From Microlunatus elymi (GTDB taxonomy: Bacteria > Actinomycetota > Actinomycetes > Propionibacteriales > Propionibacteriaceae): 64,000 bases of DNA. The stretch lies in the NCBI RefSeq assembly GCF_007362775.1, contig NZ_CP041692.1, positions 4,464,001 through 4,528,000 of the forward strand, written 5' to 3'. This document shows positions 42,357 to 55,829 of this stretch, piece by piece (within the stretch, counting starts at the first letter, position 1; each line of letters starts with the position of its first letter). The notes beneath the pieces are model-generated. The model was not told the origin of the DNA. It saw nothing but the letters and a program-made list of their open reading frames with translations, and made no database searches. Both the position numbers and the translations under genes were made by a program.

Positions 42357-43415
42357 ATGACTGATCAACCCAGACCCTCCCGTACGCCGCGGGCCCGTAC
42401 GCTGCGGCGCGGCTTGCTCGCCGGTGCACTGATCGGACTGCTCGGCGTCGGGGCGTGCAGCGGCAGCGGCCCGGACACGCCGAGCAGCAGCCCCACCCCG
42501 TCCGGCCCGGCGCCGGTCGACATCAACAGTCAGCCGCGGGATGTGCTGGCCGAGGGCGGTGAGCTGCGGCTGCCGGTGGCCAAGTTGGGTCAGCAGTGGA
42601 ATCCGCTGCACGCCGATGCCGACGCGGACACGAAGTTGATCATGAGTTCGCTGCTGCCGCAGTTGTTCAGCTACGACGCGTCCGGCAACCCGGCACCGAA
42701 CCCGGACTACCTGGCCGGGGTCGACGCAACCGGCGACAACCCGCAGCAGGTCACGTACACGATCAATCCGAACGCCAAGTGGGGCAACGGGCGGGCGATC
42801 GAGGCCGCCGACTTCATCGCCGACTGGAATGCCTGCAACGGGCAGAACGTCAGCTTCAAATGCGCCGACAGCAAGCGCTTCGCTCAGGTCGCCTCGGTCA
42901 AGCAGGGTTCGGATCCGCAGCAGGTGATCGTCACCTACACCGGCTCGTACGACAACTGGCCGTCCACCTTCGAGTTCTTGCTGTCCAAGGAGTCGGTGGC
43001 CGATCCGGCGACGTTCAACGACGGCTGGAAGTCGATCACCAAGATCAACGACTGGCTGTCCGGGCCGTTCCAGGTGGATCGGACCGACGACAAGGCCGGC
43101 GTGTTGATCGAGACCGCCGACCCCGACTGGTGGGGCGACCGGGCCAAGCTCTCGCAGCTGACCTTCCGTGCGGTAGCCGCGAAGGACGTCGTGCCCGACC
43201 TGAAGGATCATCTGATCGACGCCGCCGACCTCGGCTCCGATGCTGACAAGGCCGACGCAGTGACCAAGATCAGCGGCGTGGAAGTCCGCAAGGCCACAAC
43301 CACCGGGAAACAACCCGAGCTTGTAGCAGCCCGCAGCACGCTGGCCAATTACGGCGCCTTCGGCAAGTCCACCGTCAACTGGACCGACGTCGGTTACCTG
43401 CCTCCCACTTCCTGA
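42357..43415 (+). CDS. Family 5 solute-binding lipoprotein with apparent internal deletion
   Basis: The 352-residue lipoprotein (lipobox GVGAC near residue 33) starts as a typical actinobacterial SBP family 5 protein: LRLPVAKLGQQWNPLHADAD, YTINPNAKWGNGRAIEAADF, LDWWGDRAKL-like IETADPDWWGDRAKLSQLTF. After ISGVEVRKATTTG (about residue 313) it jumps to QPELVAARSTLANYGAFG and VNWTDVGYLPP, which looks like the family's normal C-terminal end. Family members are about 500-600 residues, so some 200 central residues, including the second ligand-binding lobe, appear missing. It is 17 nt after pmt, has no permease beside it, and may be non-functional. Confidence 0.7.
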   Translation: MTDQPRPSRTPRARTLRRGLLAGALIGLLGVGACSGSGPDTPSSSPTPSGPAPVDINSQPRDVLAEGGELRLPVAKLGQQWNPLHADADADTKLIMSSLLPQLFSYDASGNPAPNPDYLAGVDATGDNPQQVTYTINPNAKWGNGRAIEAADFIADWNACNGQNVSFKCADSKRFAQVASVKQGSDPQQVIVTYTGSYDNWPSTFEFLLSKESVADPATFNDGWKSITKINDWLSGPFQVDRTDDKAGVLIETADPDWWGDRAKLSQLTFRAVAAKDVVPDLKDHLIDAADLGSDADKADAVTKISGVEVRKATTTGKQPELVAARSTLANYGAFGKSTVNWTDVGYLPPTS

Positions 43416-43745
43416 GGCCGCGGTCGGCGAGAGGGAGCGTGGGGTCTACATCGTCGCAACCAGAGCCGGAAGGTGCCATCCAGATCGTCCGGCGAACTGA
43501 CGACGTAGTAATGGATCAACAGCCGCCTGGTCAGCTGGTCGGACCGCCGAATTCTCGCGTCGACAATCGGATACGGCAGGTTCAGGTGTCCGGTCAGGCC
43601 CTTCGGCGTCGGCTCGACCGAGGCAAAGATCCGACGATCCACGCAGCACCGGGCGGGCAGTCTGCAGCTCGAACCGTGTAGCCCCACACTCACGCGCGAT
43701 CGCGATGAAGCGCCAGAACAGGTCAACAGTCGACTTCGGCATCAT
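43394..43745 (-). pseudogene. Frameshifted DUF5655-like remnant
   Basis: On the minus strand one frame encodes STVDLFWRFIAIARECG and a second gives RRIFASVEPTPKGLTGHLNL, then IRRSDQLTRRLLIHYYVVSS and PDDLDGTFRLWL. Joined near 43620-43650 they resemble a DUF5655 domain. No single frame holds both halves, so it looks like a pseudogene. The rest of 43416-43860 shows no gene. Assignment is from memory of the family and moderately sure. Confidence 0.5.
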
Positions 43746-43860
43746 CAGGAGTAGGGCTCGAAGTCTGAATCAACTTCGGAGACCTTCCACTTGCCACTCA
43801 TCGAGCCTCATCGACAAAGCACTGGACACGTTCAAACTGAACCATACGCGCCACCCACGA

Positions 43861-44670
43861 TCACTGCTGGGCGGCTTCGATCTGCTTGCGGAACGAGGAA
43901 ACCATGTATTCGGTCAGTTCGACCACCGAGGTCTCGTTGGTCTTCTGATCAAGGGTGACGCGGCCCTGCTGGATCACGTTCACTCGATCACACAGCTCGA
44001 AGATATGGGTGTAGTTGTGGTCGATCACCAGCATCGACACCCCACGAGACTGAGCCAGGCTCTTCACCAGCGCGATGATCAGCGACGCTTCCTTGGCGCC
44101 CATCGCGGCCAGCGGCTCGTCCAACAACAAGATCTTGATGCCGGGCTGCCGGGTGGCCCGGGCCACTGCGATCGCCTGCCGCTGGCCACCGGACAGCTTC
44201 TCCACCGGCACATCCACGGACGGGATGTCGACCCCGATGTCCGTCAGGTACCGCCGCGCCTCGGCCCGCATCCGCCGGTTGTTCAGCAATCGCAGCGGAC
44301 CGGCAACGGTTGTCTCCCGATTCAAGAACAGGTTGTGGTAGACCGGCAGCTCGTCGACCAGGGCCAAGTCCTGGAAGACGGTCTCGATCCCGTACCGCCG
44401 GGCGTCGGTGACCGTACGGAAGTTCACCGGCTGACCGTCCACGTAGAGTTGCCCGCCGTCCGGCGGTTGATAACCGGTGATGATCTTGACCAGGGTCGAC
44501 TTGCCGGCGCCGTTGTCGCCCACCACACCGAGCACCTCACCCGGCGCCAGATGAAGATCAACTCCACGCAGCGCGATCACCGAGCCGAAGCTCTTGGTGA
44601 TGCCTTCGGCCCGGAGCACCTCGCCGGGTTGATCAACCGCCGGCCGGTCGGCTGTAGCGTCGTCCGTCAC
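43861..44670 (-). CDS. Sugar ABC transporter ATPase, single-domain (FrcA-like)
   Basis: The 269-residue ATPase has Walker A GDNGAGKST, signature LSGGQRQ, Walker B ILLLDEP and the switch His in MLVIDHN. It groups with the sugar-type (RbsA/FrcA) ATPases but has one domain, like FrcA, so two copies would act per transporter. The GTG overlaps the permease stop (GTGA). It is the last gene of a binding protein-permease-ATPase operon; the sugar is unknown, though a GH2 beta-galactosidase follows on the same strand upstream. Confidence 0.92.
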   Translation of the reverse strand: MTDDATADRPAVDQPGEVLRAEGITKSFGSVIALRGVDLHLAPGEVLGVVGDNGAGKSTLVKIITGYQPPDGGQLYVDGQPVNFRTVTDARRYGIETVFQDLALVDELPVYHNLFLNRETTVAGPLRLLNNRRMRAEARRYLTDIGVDIPSVDVPVEKLSGGQRQAIAVARATRQPGIKILLLDEPLAAMGAKEASLIIALVKSLAQSRGVSMLVIDHNYTHIFELCDRVNVIQQGRVTLDQKTNETSVVELTEYMVSSFRKQIEAAQQ

Positions 44671-45719
44671 GTTCGAGCCCTCCTGCCACCGATCCGCAAC
44701 AGCAACCTGGCAAAGGATCCGCGGCCCTCGATCCGGCCGGACCGGACCCTCTCCAGCTGCACGTTCAAGATCATCGCGCCGAGGATCGCCAGCCCCAGCA
44801 CCAGTTGATAGGCGAACGCGTTCACGCCGATGATGTTGAAACCGTCCTCCAGGATGCCCAGCACGATCGCCCCGATCGCGGCGCCGATCATGGTGCCGCG
44901 ACCGCCGGTCAGTGCGGTTCCACCGATCACCGCCGCGGCCACGCCGTAGAACATCAAGGTCAGGCCGTCGGTGCCCGGGTTGAGACTGCCGATGTGGTAG
45001 CCGTCCAGGATGCCCATGAAGCCGCCGAGGAAGGCACAGATCACGAAACACCAGATCTTGATCGCGCCGACTTTGATGCCCGCCTCACCGGAGGCGATCT
45101 GATTGCCGCCGACCGCGGTGATGTGCAGCCCGAAACTGGTCCGGCGGAAGATCACGTGACAGATCACCGCGATGCCGAAGGCCCAGGCGATCTCCGAGAA
45201 CGACCAGCCGCCGAGCACGTTCGCCAGTGTCCCGGTGCCGGCCGGATTGACCTGAATTCCGTTGGAGGACAGCAGAACGACGCCCTTCAGCGCGAACACC
45301 GTGCCGAGCGTGGTGATGAACGACGGCACCCGGAGTCGTACGGTGACCAGGCCGTTGAAGCAGCCGATCAGCGCCGAGATCGCCAACGAGATCAGGATGC
45401 TGATGATCACGCTGACCCCGGCATTGTTCAGAAACACCACCAGGAACGGCGACAACACGTACACCTGCCCCACCGACAGGTCGATCTCGCCGAGCGTCAG
45501 CACGAAGACCTCGGCAACAGCGAAGATCATGATCGGCGCGACGTAGCTGGCCAGCGTCGGCCCGTTGTCGGCGCTGCCGAAAGCGGACGAGTAAATGGTG
45601 AAGAAGATCGCCAACCCCAGGCCGATCAGGGCCATCACCAGTTCCTGGCCCTGAAGCAGCCTGCGCAGCCAGCGATCCCGGGCCACGACCTCGTGCGGGA
45701 CGGTGGTGGTCGCCGTCAC
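44667..45719 (-). CDS. Sugar ABC transporter permease (RbsC/FrcC-like)
   Basis: The 350-residue protein has about ten membrane segments and the branched RbsC-type motifs: APIMIFAVAEVFVLTLGEID, LSVGQVYVLSPFLVVF and YHIGSLNPGTDGLTLMFYGV followed by AAVIGGTALTGGRG. It forms the membrane channel for the adjacent binding protein and ATPase. Its GTG overlaps the binding-protein stop (GTGA), and its stop overlaps the ATPase start. Confidence 0.93.
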   Translation of the reverse strand: MTATTTVPHEVVARDRWLRRLLQGQELVMALIGLGLAIFFTIYSSAFGSADNGPTLASYVAPIMIFAVAEVFVLTLGEIDLSVGQVYVLSPFLVVFLNNAGVSVIISILISLAISALIGCFNGLVTVRLRVPSFITTLGTVFALKGVVLLSSNGIQVNPAGTGTLANVLGGWSFSEIAWAFGIAVICHVIFRRTSFGLHITAVGGNQIASGEAGIKVGAIKIWCFVICAFLGGFMGILDGYHIGSLNPGTDGLTLMFYGVAAAVIGGTALTGGRGTMIGAAIGAIVLGILEDGFNIIGVNAFAYQLVLGLAILGAMILNVQLERVRSGRIEGRGSFARLLLRIGGRRART

Positions 45720-46828
45720 GATGCCTGAATACTCGACGGCGCCTGCAGGGTGGTCTTCTTCTCACTCGACCCCTCGAACCGGTTCTGCGTTGCCAGATAC
45801 GGTTCGACGTTGTCCTTGGTGACGAACTTCAGACCGGTGTTGGTGTCCACCGGGGCGACCAGACCACCCGAGACCTGATACAAGAACAGCTGCAGGATCG
45901 ACAGGAACCCTTGCAGATAAGCCTGTTGATCGATCGTGAAGTCCAGGTTGCCGGACTTCACCTGCTGCAGCGTGGGTGTGCCGACGTCCCAGCCGGAGCC
46001 CTTGACGCCGGTGGACTTGTACTTCTCCACCGCCTTCGCCACCGCGATGCCGCTGCCGGCATCGACCGCGTACAAGAATTTCGTGTCCTTGTGCCCCTGG
46101 AACCAGGAGTCGACCGCCGGGATCTCCTTGGTCTCGATCGCGCCGGTGGCGACCTGGACGAACTTGATCCCGGCCGGTTCCAGCACGCTCTTGGCGCCGT
46201 CGGCGCGCGGCTGGATGTTGCCGGTGCCGGGGGTGGCGATCATGCAGGCGACCGTGTCACCGGGCTTGACCTGCTGGAGAATTCGCTGCCCAGCCTCGAC
46301 TCCGGCCTTGGTCAGGTCCTGGCCGATGTAGCTCATCACCGGCGTCCTGCTGCCAACCGGCGGATTGGCGTTGTACGAGATCACCGGGATGCCCGCGGCC
46401 AGTGCGCTCTGCGTCGGTGCGGTGAACGCGGTCTTGTCGATCACCGGTATGCCGATGCCGGCCACCTTGGCGGTGACCGCGCTGTTCATCGCGTTCACCA
46501 TCTCCGAGACGATCGAATTCTCCGACCCGGTCCAGCTGTAGGAGCAGCCGAGGATCTCGCAGGCGTCGTCGGCACCGTATCGGGTCGGGGTGAAGAACGA
46601 GTTCGTGGTGACGTGATTGACCAGGTTGAACTTGTACTTCTTGTGCCCGGGGAACGGACTGTTGCCGCCGCCGCTGCCCGAGTCGTTGTTGTTGCCCCCG
46701 CCGCTGCAGGCGTCGAGCAATCCGGCCAGAGCCGGAAGTCCGATACCGAGAACCCCGGCGTTACGCAGCATGCGCCGCCGGGACATTTCTCGAGGATCCA
46801 GTTGACTACCTTCTGTTGAACCGCCCAT
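45716..46828 (-). CDS. Sugar-binding lipoprotein (periplasmic binding protein 1-like), probable Tat lipoprotein
   Basis: The 370-residue protein begins with a twin-arginine pattern SRRRMLRNAGVLGIGLPALAG followed by lipobox LDAC, then a Gly/Asn linker and a type-I binding fold: IPVISYNANPP, IGQDLTKAGVEAGQRIL, ATPGTGNIQPRADGAKSVL and FTIDQQAYLQGFLSILQL. It catches sugar outside the membrane for the permease. ATG 46828 has AAGGGAG 7 nt upstream. CTGTACGA occurs at 46852 and 46907 in the upstream region, but no clear operator was found. Confidence 0.92.
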   Translation of the reverse strand: MGGSTEGSQLDPREMSRRRMLRNAGVLGIGLPALAGLLDACSGGGNNNDSGSGGGNSPFPGHKKYKFNLVNHVTTNSFFTPTRYGADDACEILGCSYSWTGSENSIVSEMVNAMNSAVTAKVAGIGIPVIDKTAFTAPTQSALAAGIPVISYNANPPVGSRTPVMSYIGQDLTKAGVEAGQRILQQVKPGDTVACMIATPGTGNIQPRADGAKSVLEPAGIKFVQVATGAIETKEIPAVDSWFQGHKDTKFLYAVDAGSGIAVAKAVEKYKSTGVKGSGWDVGTPTLQQVKSGNLDFTIDQQAYLQGFLSILQLFLYQVSGGLVAPVDTNTGLKFVTKDNVEPYLATQNRFEGSSEKKTTLQAPSSIQAS

Positions 46829-46950
46829 CGTCTTGCTCCCTTGCAAGTCCCCTGTACGAAGTTCCCCCCAGTAGGCAAGCGCCAGTACTTAAGCGTTCAA
46901 TCTGCACTGTACGACGGACGGCTCGGGAATGCGCGGAGTTCTGCGACGGC

Positions 46951-50004
<3,054 letters not shown>

Positions 50005-50019
50005 TCAGTGCTGGCCTCA

Positions 50020-53010
50020 TCAGTGTTGGGCCCGATAGCGGGCAGCGGCCTCGGCGCGATTGCCGACCGCCAGCTTGGACAAGATGTTGGACACATGCAC
50101 GCTGGCGGTCTTGGTGGAGATCACCAGCCGCTCGCCGATCTGGCGATTGGACAGTCCATCGGCCACCAGGGCCAGCACCTCCAACTCGCGTGCGGTGAGC
50201 CCGGGCAGCGACGAGTCCGCACGCCGGCCGGCGGGCCGGACCAAGCCCGACGCCGTACCGAATTCGTCCACCCAGCGCGCCAACAGGCGCAGCCCGATCC
50301 GCTCGGCCAGTTCCCGGGCGTGACCGGCGCTGCGCCGGCTCTCCTCGCGCAGACCGTCGGCCGCCTGATACTCGGCCAACCGCAGCCAGGCGTATCCGAT
50401 CAGGTGCGGCGGGCTGCCCTCGCTGCGCATCGCGGAGGTGGCCGACAGCCAACGCTCGGTGGACGACTCCAGCTCCGCGCTGATCAACGGCAGCCACTGC
50501 CGGGTGATCGGCAGTGTCGGATCGAACCCCAGTCGGCTACGGATTCTGCCGTCCCAATCGGCCGGTCGGATGTCCGCAGCCCGGCCGTAGGCCATCGCGG
50601 CCACGCCGACCAGCGGAAGGTCATGACCGGGATCCGACCAGGGCATCACGTCCAGGGTCGACAGCGCGATCTCGCCGGCCAGCACCGGATTGCCCTGGGC
50701 GAGGGCCAACTCCGCCTCGCAGCCGCGGATGGCCACGAAGTATTGCGGTCCGTTGACCTCGAGCTGGCTGAACCGTTGCAGGTCGGTCAGCACTTCCTCG
50801 GTCGTTTCAAGATCATCATCGGCCCACAGGACGATCGCCGCGAGCAGTCGGCGTTGATGGATCCAGTGATTGCCGGGCGGACTCAGCCGCAGCGCCCACT
50901 CCACCAGTTCCCGCGCCCGGGCCCAGTCACCGAGTGCCAACGCGGCTTCGGCCGCATTGCCGGCCATCATCACGCCGCTGTGCCGTTCCCGGCCGTAGCG
51001 GACGGCGATGTCGCGTCCCTCGGTGGCGATGTCCAGGGCTTCGCGATAGCGGCCCAGCATCGTCAGAGTGTCGGACAGGTTGACGATCTGCCGCAGTTGT
51101 ACCCGTTCGTTGGAGTTGAGTTCGCCGGCTCGACGCAACTCGGCCAGCCCGGCCTCCGGGTCGGCGCCGGCCATCGTCGCCAGGGCGCAGCCCAGCGTGT
51201 TGCGGGCGTGTGCTTCCAGTCCGGTGGCACCGACCGCGCGGGCAACGTCGATCGCCTTCCGAGCGGCGTCGGCGGCTGCCGGTTTGTCCAGCAGCAACAG
51301 CATGTTGGCGCGCATGGTCAGCACGTCGGCCAGTCGGCGGCTGGGCGGGTCGACCGGCACCAGTTCCATCGCGGCGTTGATCGTCTCCAGCACGCCGGGA
51401 CGGATCAGCGCCTGCAGCCGGCGGGCCTTGTCCACCAGCAGGTCCGCGGTCCACAACGGATCGGTGGCCGGATCGGTGCAACTGAGCGCCTCCTCCAGCA
51501 GGGCCAGCGAACGCTCCGGCTCGCCGGCGTTCACCGCGGCCTCGGCGGCCTCCTGCAGCACCCGCACCAGTGGTCCGGCGACCTGCTCCGGATCCGACAC
51601 CACCTCCCACAGCTCAAGCGCCCGCTCGTAGAGCCGCAGGGCCTCGCTGAAGCCGGAGCGCAGCAACCTGGCGGCCTGGACCGACCACCGGAATGCGCGC
51701 TCGTTGTCCCGGGCCGCGTACCAGTGGTGGGCCAGCGCCACCGCGCGGACCGAGGGCTGCCACAAGTCCGAGTTGTCCCCCAGTCGCTCGAACGACTCGG
51801 CGTAGGTCCGGTGCAGCCGGGTCTGCTCGCCGGGCAACAGGTCGTCGCGCAGCACCTCTCGCATCAACGCATGCCGAAACCCGTACCCGGTGCGATCGGC
51901 GATCAGCAGGTTGGCGTCGACCGCCTCGCGCAAGATCAACTCCAGTTGATCATCGGGCAGGTCACTGACCTCGGCGATCAGCTCGTGCTCGACCCGGTTG
52001 CCACCCAGCGCCAGCGTGCGCAACATCTGCTGGCAACCCATGCCGACCCGGGAAACCCTGAGCAACAGGGTGTCGCGCAAGGTCTCCGGAAGTTCATTGC
52101 TGCCGCCGGCGCTGGCCCGGACCAGCTCGACCGCGAAGTACGGCACACCGCCGCTGGCCCGTACCACCCGCTTGATCAAACCGGCCTGGTCAGACCCGGG
52201 CGACGCCACCGCGGTGTTGATGATCAAGGTCTCCAGGTCGGCATCGGACAGCGGGCCGAGCTCGATCCGATGCACGGTCGGTAACCGGCCGATCTCGCCC
52301 AGGAAGGGGCGCAGCGGGTGCCGGCGGGTGAGTTCGTCGGTGCGGTAGGTCAAGATCAACAACACCGGCACGTCGGTGATCGCCCGCAGCATGAAGTCGA
52401 TCAGGTGCCGGCTGGAGTCGTCGGCCCAGTGCAGGTCCTCGATCACCACCAGCAGCGGCGTCTGCCGCGCGGCCCGTTCGACCAGGCCGACCACGGCCTC
52501 GAAGATCCGCAACCGATGCTGTTGCTGCTGGGTCAGGTCGGCCGGTTCGTCGGCGATCGCCAACTCCGGCAACAGGGTGCCCAGGTCGGCGGCGGCACCA
52601 CCGGCCCACTCGATCATCAGTTCGGGCCCGACCTGATCGGCGAGATCACGCAGCAGGCCGACGATCGGTGCGTACGGCAGACCGTCACCACCCAGGGGCA
52701 CGCACTCGCCTCGGATCACCGCAGTGTCGGAGCGCTGCTGCAGACAATCGGCGATGAAGGCGTTCACCGCGGTGGTTTTGCCCACGCCGGCCTCACCGCC
52801 GATCAGCGCTGTCCCGGCGTCGCCGGTGAAGGCCGCGTCTCGGAGCCGGCCCAGCAGCGCGAGCTCCGCCTGGCGACCCACGATCACCGCCGCAGCCGCG
52901 GCACCGGACGCACGGTGCAGCGCAGCTGCGGCGGGATCGAGGGGCTGGCCGGGAGGGTCAAACCCGGCCCCTGACACCACGGCTGGGCGGGCACCGTTCA
53001 TGGTCGCCAT
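50020..53010 (-). CDS. Large ATP-binding LuxR-family regulator (LAL type)
   Basis: The 996-residue protein has an AAA/STAND ATPase with Walker [10 protein letters not shown] at ~72-80 and a Walker B-like [11 protein letters not shown], a long TPR-like helical middle, and a C-terminal LuxR HTH ([20 protein letters not shown] to [20 protein letters not shown]). LAL regulators (MalT-like) sense a ligand and activate promoters. It lies just upstream of the GH2 gene and may activate it, while the palindrome mediates repression. The 53011-53058 leader has a duplicated 21-bp unit, each with a GAAGGA Shine-Dalgarno. Confidence 0.92.
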   Translation of the reverse strand: MATMNGARPAVVSGAGFDPPGQPLDPAAAALHRASGAAAAAVIVGRQAELALLGRLRDAAFTGDAGTALIGGEAGVGKTTAVNAFIADCLQQRSDTAVIRGECVPLGGDGLPYAPIVGLLRDLADQVGPELMIEWAGGAAADLGTLLPELAIADEPADLTQQQQHRLRIFEAVVGLVERAARQTPLLVVIEDLHWADDSSRHLIDFMLRAITDVPVLLILTYRTDELTRRHPLRPFLGEIGRLPTVHRIELGPLSDADLETLIINTAVASPGSDQAGLIKRVVRASGGVPYFAVELVRASAGGSNELPETLRDTLLLRVSRVGMGCQQMLRTLALGGNRVEHELIAEVSDLPDDQLELILREAVDANLLIADRTGYGFRHALMREVLRDDLLPGEQTRLHRTYAESFERLGDNSDLWQPSVRAVALAHHWYAARDNERAFRWSVQAARLLRSGFSEALRLYERALELWEVVSDPEQVAGPLVRVLQEAAEAAVNAGEPERSLALLEEALSCTDPATDPLWTADLLVDKARRLQALIRPGVLETINAAMELVPVDPPSRRLADVLTMRANMLLLLDKPAAADAARKAIDVARAVGATGLEAHARNTLGCALATMAGADPEAGLAELRRAGELNSNERVQLRQIVNLSDTLTMLGRYREALDIATEGRDIAVRYGRERHSGVMMAGNAAEAALALGDWARARELVEWALRLSPPGNHWIHQRRLLAAIVLWADDDLETTEEVLTDLQRFSQLEVNGPQYFVAIRGCEAELALAQGNPVLAGEIALSTLDVMPWSDPGHDLPLVGVAAMAYGRAADIRPADWDGRIRSRLGFDPTLPITRQWLPLISAELESSTERWLSATSAMRSEGSPPHLIGYAWLRLAEYQAADGLREESRRSAGHARELAERIGLRLLARWVDEFGTASGLVRPAGRRADSSLPGLTARELEVLALVADGLSNRQIGERLVISTKTASVHVSNILSKLAVGNRAEAAARYRAQH

Positions 53011-53061
53011 GGTGTCATGTCCTTCGGTGGGGGTGTCGTGTCCTTCGGTGGGGATGGCCGC

Positions 53062-53379
53062 TCAGTGGGTGTCCGCGGTGGGCTTCGTCGGCTCCGACTC
53101 CGGCGCCTGCTCGGGGTGCAGGAATCGGTCCACCGGCCCCGGCTGGGGCGCGGTCTCGGTCTGGGTGCCGGCGAAGAACTCCCGGATCGCGCCGAGGACG
53201 CCGTGCCGTGGCCTGCGGCCTTCGTAGGCAGCGCGAAGATCCTCGATCGACCGTTGCCGTGCGCGCTGTTCCTTCGCAGCCCGCCGCGCTTCCTTGGCCA
53301 GCCGGTCCTGCGCCGCACGCTCGTACAACTCGATGCTGCGCTGGCGGGCCAACATGTGGGTGTAGAAGTCGCTGTTCAT
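53062..53379 (-). CDS. Short hypothetical protein, upstream of the LAL regulator
   Basis: The 105-residue protein is Arg/Glu/Ala-rich with a helical, possibly coiled-coil stretch (RAAQDRLAKEARRAAKEQRA) and an acidic C-terminus. No signal peptide or domain is recognised. The ATG at 53379 is 7 nt after AAGGA. It ends 51 nt before the LAL regulator start, in the same direction, and may form one unit with it. Confidence 0.65.
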   Translation of the reverse strand: MNSDFYTHMLARQRSIELYERAAQDRLAKEARRAAKEQRARQRSIEDLRAAYEGRRPRHGVLGAIREFFAGTQTETAPQPGPVDRFLHPEQAPESEPTKPTADTH

Positions 53380-53594
53380 CAGTGTTCCTTCGGGCCTGCG
53401 AGTCCGGTTGAACTCGCAAGACCAAGCCTGGTTCTGAGGCGACCCCGGAGGCATCGGGCAACTGCCCTATCTTTGGCTCGGCAACGGCTGCGGCCCGTCG
53501 GCGAATCGTCTGAGTCGATTCCCTAAGGTGCCTTAGCCGGCCTGAGCAGCGGCGCCGATACCTAGACGACTACCTAGACCCGAACGAGTTGATC

Positions 53595-55829
53595 ATGGAC
53601 CCCTTCCGCGACCCTGCCCTGCCGACGGCCGAGCGTGTCGCCGACCTGCTGTCCCGGATGACGTTGTCGGAGAAGATCGGCCAACTGAACCAGCGCCTGC
53701 TCGGCTGGCACACCTGGCAGCGCCGCGAGGACGGCTTCGCGCTGACCGACGGGCTCGACAAAGAGATCGAGGCGACCGGCGGGATCGGTGCGGTGTACGG
53801 GCTGTTGCGGTCCGATGCCTGGTCGGGCCGGGACTGGCGGACCGGTGCCGGACCTGAGGAATCGGCCGAGCTGACCGCGATGGTGCAGGAGCGGATCGTC
53901 GGCCGATCCCGGCTGGGCATCCCGGCACTGTTCGCCGAGGAGGCGCCGCACGGACATCAGGCGCTCGGCGGTCAGCTGTTGCCGACCAACATCGGGGTCG
54001 CGGCCACGTGGCGGCCACAGCTGCTGGAGGAGGCTGCGGCGCAGGTGGCGACCGAGCTGCGTGCCCGCGGGACGCACCTCGCGCTGGTCTCCGGTCTGGA
54101 CATCCTGCGGGATCCGCGCTGGGGTCGTTCCGAGGAGTGCTTCGGCGAGGATCCCTTGCTGGCTTCGGCTTTCACCCGCGCTTTGGTGAACGGTCTGCAG
54201 TCGGTGCCAGGGGTGGGCGCCGTGCTGAAACACTTCGCCGCTCAGGGCGCCGGCATCGGCGGCCGGAACGGGTCGGGCGCGCCGATCGGTCCGCGCGAGT
54301 TGGCTGAGATCCACCTGCCCGCTGCCCGGGCCGGGATCGAAGCCGGCGCGGTCGGGGTGATGGCCGCCTACAACGACATCGACGGCGTGCCATGCGTGGC
54401 CAACGCCGACCTGCTGGGGCGAATTCTCCGCCAGGACTGGGGATTCGGCGGTCTGGTGATGGCCGACATGGGCGCGATCGACCGGTTGACGCTGACCGGT
54501 GATCACCGAGTCGCAGCCGCGCTCGCATTGTCCGCCGGCGTTGATCTGAGCCTGTGCGACCGGGCGTACACCGAGCTCGCGGACGCGTTGGCCGCGAGCA
54601 TGATCTCCGAGGAGCTGATCGATCGCGCCTGCGCCCGGGTGCTCACAGTGAAGATCGACCTCGGGCTGCTGGATCCGCCGCAGCCCGCTCCCTCGTTCCC
54701 CGCGCCGTCCCGGTTGGACGACCTGATCGCCGACACCGCGGTGTTGATCAGCAACGACGGCACGCTTCCCTTGCTGGACGGCGATTGCGGCCGGCTGGCG
54801 GTGATCGGCCCGAACGCCGATGATCTTGATGCGCTGCTCGGCGACTACGTGCCGCCGCTGCCGGAGGGAACCGGCACGACGGTGCTGACCGGGCTGCGGG
54901 ATCGCTTCGGGGCCGACCGGGTGGCCTACGCGCCGGGCTGCCTGCTCACCCGGTCGATCCCCGGCGGCATCGACCGTGCCGTCGAGCTGGCCCGGGCCGC
55001 GAACCGCGTGGTGCTGGTGATCGGCAGCAGCGGCCAGCGCCACTACGAAGATTCGTTCGCCGACAACGGCGCCGCCGACCTCACCGGGCAGCCGGTCACC
55101 GCGACCACCGGCGAAGGGTTCGACGTCGCCGACCTGGAGTTGCCCGAGCCGCAGCGCGACCTGGTGGCGGCGGTCGCTGCCACCGGGACGCCGGTGATCG
55201 CGGTGATCATCTCCGGACGGCCGCTCAGCCTGGACTTCGTGGCAGACCGATGCGCGGCGGTGCTGAGCTGTTGGTATCCCGGCCCGGACGGCGGCCGTGC
55301 GGTGGCCGCGTTGCTCGCCGGCGATCGGGAGCCCGCCGGTCGGCTGCCGGTGTCGCTGCCACGATCCAGCGGAACGCTGCCGGTGGCGTACAACGAGCGG
55401 GTGGAGAGTGTCAGCCGCTACATCGACAGCGAGACCGGCACCCGGTTCGGCTTCGGTGCCGGCCTCGGCTACGCCACCTGGTCGCTCGGCCCGGCGCGGC
55501 GGACCGTCGACGGACTGACCGCGGAGCTCACCAACACCTCCAATCGATCCGGCCGACAGGTGGTGCAGCTGTACGGCCGGGCTCGGGTTGCCGGGATTCA
55601 GCCCCGGCGGGCGGTGCTGCTGGGCTTCAGTACGGCCGAGCTGGGCGCTCGGCAGAGCGCGACGGTGACCGTACCGGTCCGGCCCGACGCCCTGACTGGG
55701 CTGGGATCGCCGACCGACGGCGTTGTGGACCTGTGGCTCTCGCTGACGGGCGCCGACGATCAGCCGGACGTGATCGCGGTTGCTGCGATCGACGTTGCGG
55801 CGATCGACGTTGCTGGGGCTGGCGGCTGA
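53595..55829 (+). CDS. Glycoside hydrolase family 3
   Basis: The 744-residue protein has the GH3 (alpha/beta)8 barrel and sandwich domains: LPTAERVADLLSRMTLSEKI, FAEEAPHGHQALGG, RDPRWGRSEECFGEDPLLA, HFAAQGAGIGGRNGS, the nucleophile Asp near 292 (VMADMGAIDR, where SDW is usual), and a C-terminal fibronectin-like domain (VVQLYGRARVAGIQPRRAV). No signal peptide is present, so it acts on cytoplasmic beta-glucosides or xylosides. The ATG at 53595 is preferred to a TTG at 53589. Confidence 0.93.
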   Translation: MDPFRDPALPTAERVADLLSRMTLSEKIGQLNQRLLGWHTWQRREDGFALTDGLDKEIEATGGIGAVYGLLRSDAWSGRDWRTGAGPEESAELTAMVQERIVGRSRLGIPALFAEEAPHGHQALGGQLLPTNIGVAATWRPQLLEEAAAQVATELRARGTHLALVSGLDILRDPRWGRSEECFGEDPLLASAFTRALVNGLQSVPGVGAVLKHFAAQGAGIGGRNGSGAPIGPRELAEIHLPAARAGIEAGAVGVMAAYNDIDGVPCVANADLLGRILRQDWGFGGLVMADMGAIDRLTLTGDHRVAAALALSAGVDLSLCDRAYTELADALAASMISEELIDRACARVLTVKIDLGLLDPPQPAPSFPAPSRLDDLIADTAVLISNDGTLPLLDGDCGRLAVIGPNADDLDALLGDYVPPLPEGTGTTVLTGLRDRFGADRVAYAPGCLLTRSIPGGIDRAVELARAANRVVLVIGSSGQRHYEDSFADNGAADLTGQPVTATTGEGFDVADLELPEPQRDLVAAVAATGTPVIAVIISGRPLSLDFVADRCAAVLSCWYPGPDGGRAVAALLAGDREPAGRLPVSLPRSSGTLPVAYNERVESVSRYIDSETGTRFGFGAGLGYATWSLGPARRTVDGLTAELTNTSNRSGRQVVQLYGRARVAGIQPRRAVLLGFSTAELGARQSATVTVPVRPDALTGLGSPTDGVVDLWLSLTGADDQPDVIAVAAIDVAAIDVAGAGG

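Noticed and set aside
50008-52284. 758-codon plus-strand open frame
   Set aside because: Antisense shadow of the LAL regulator, with typical shadow composition.
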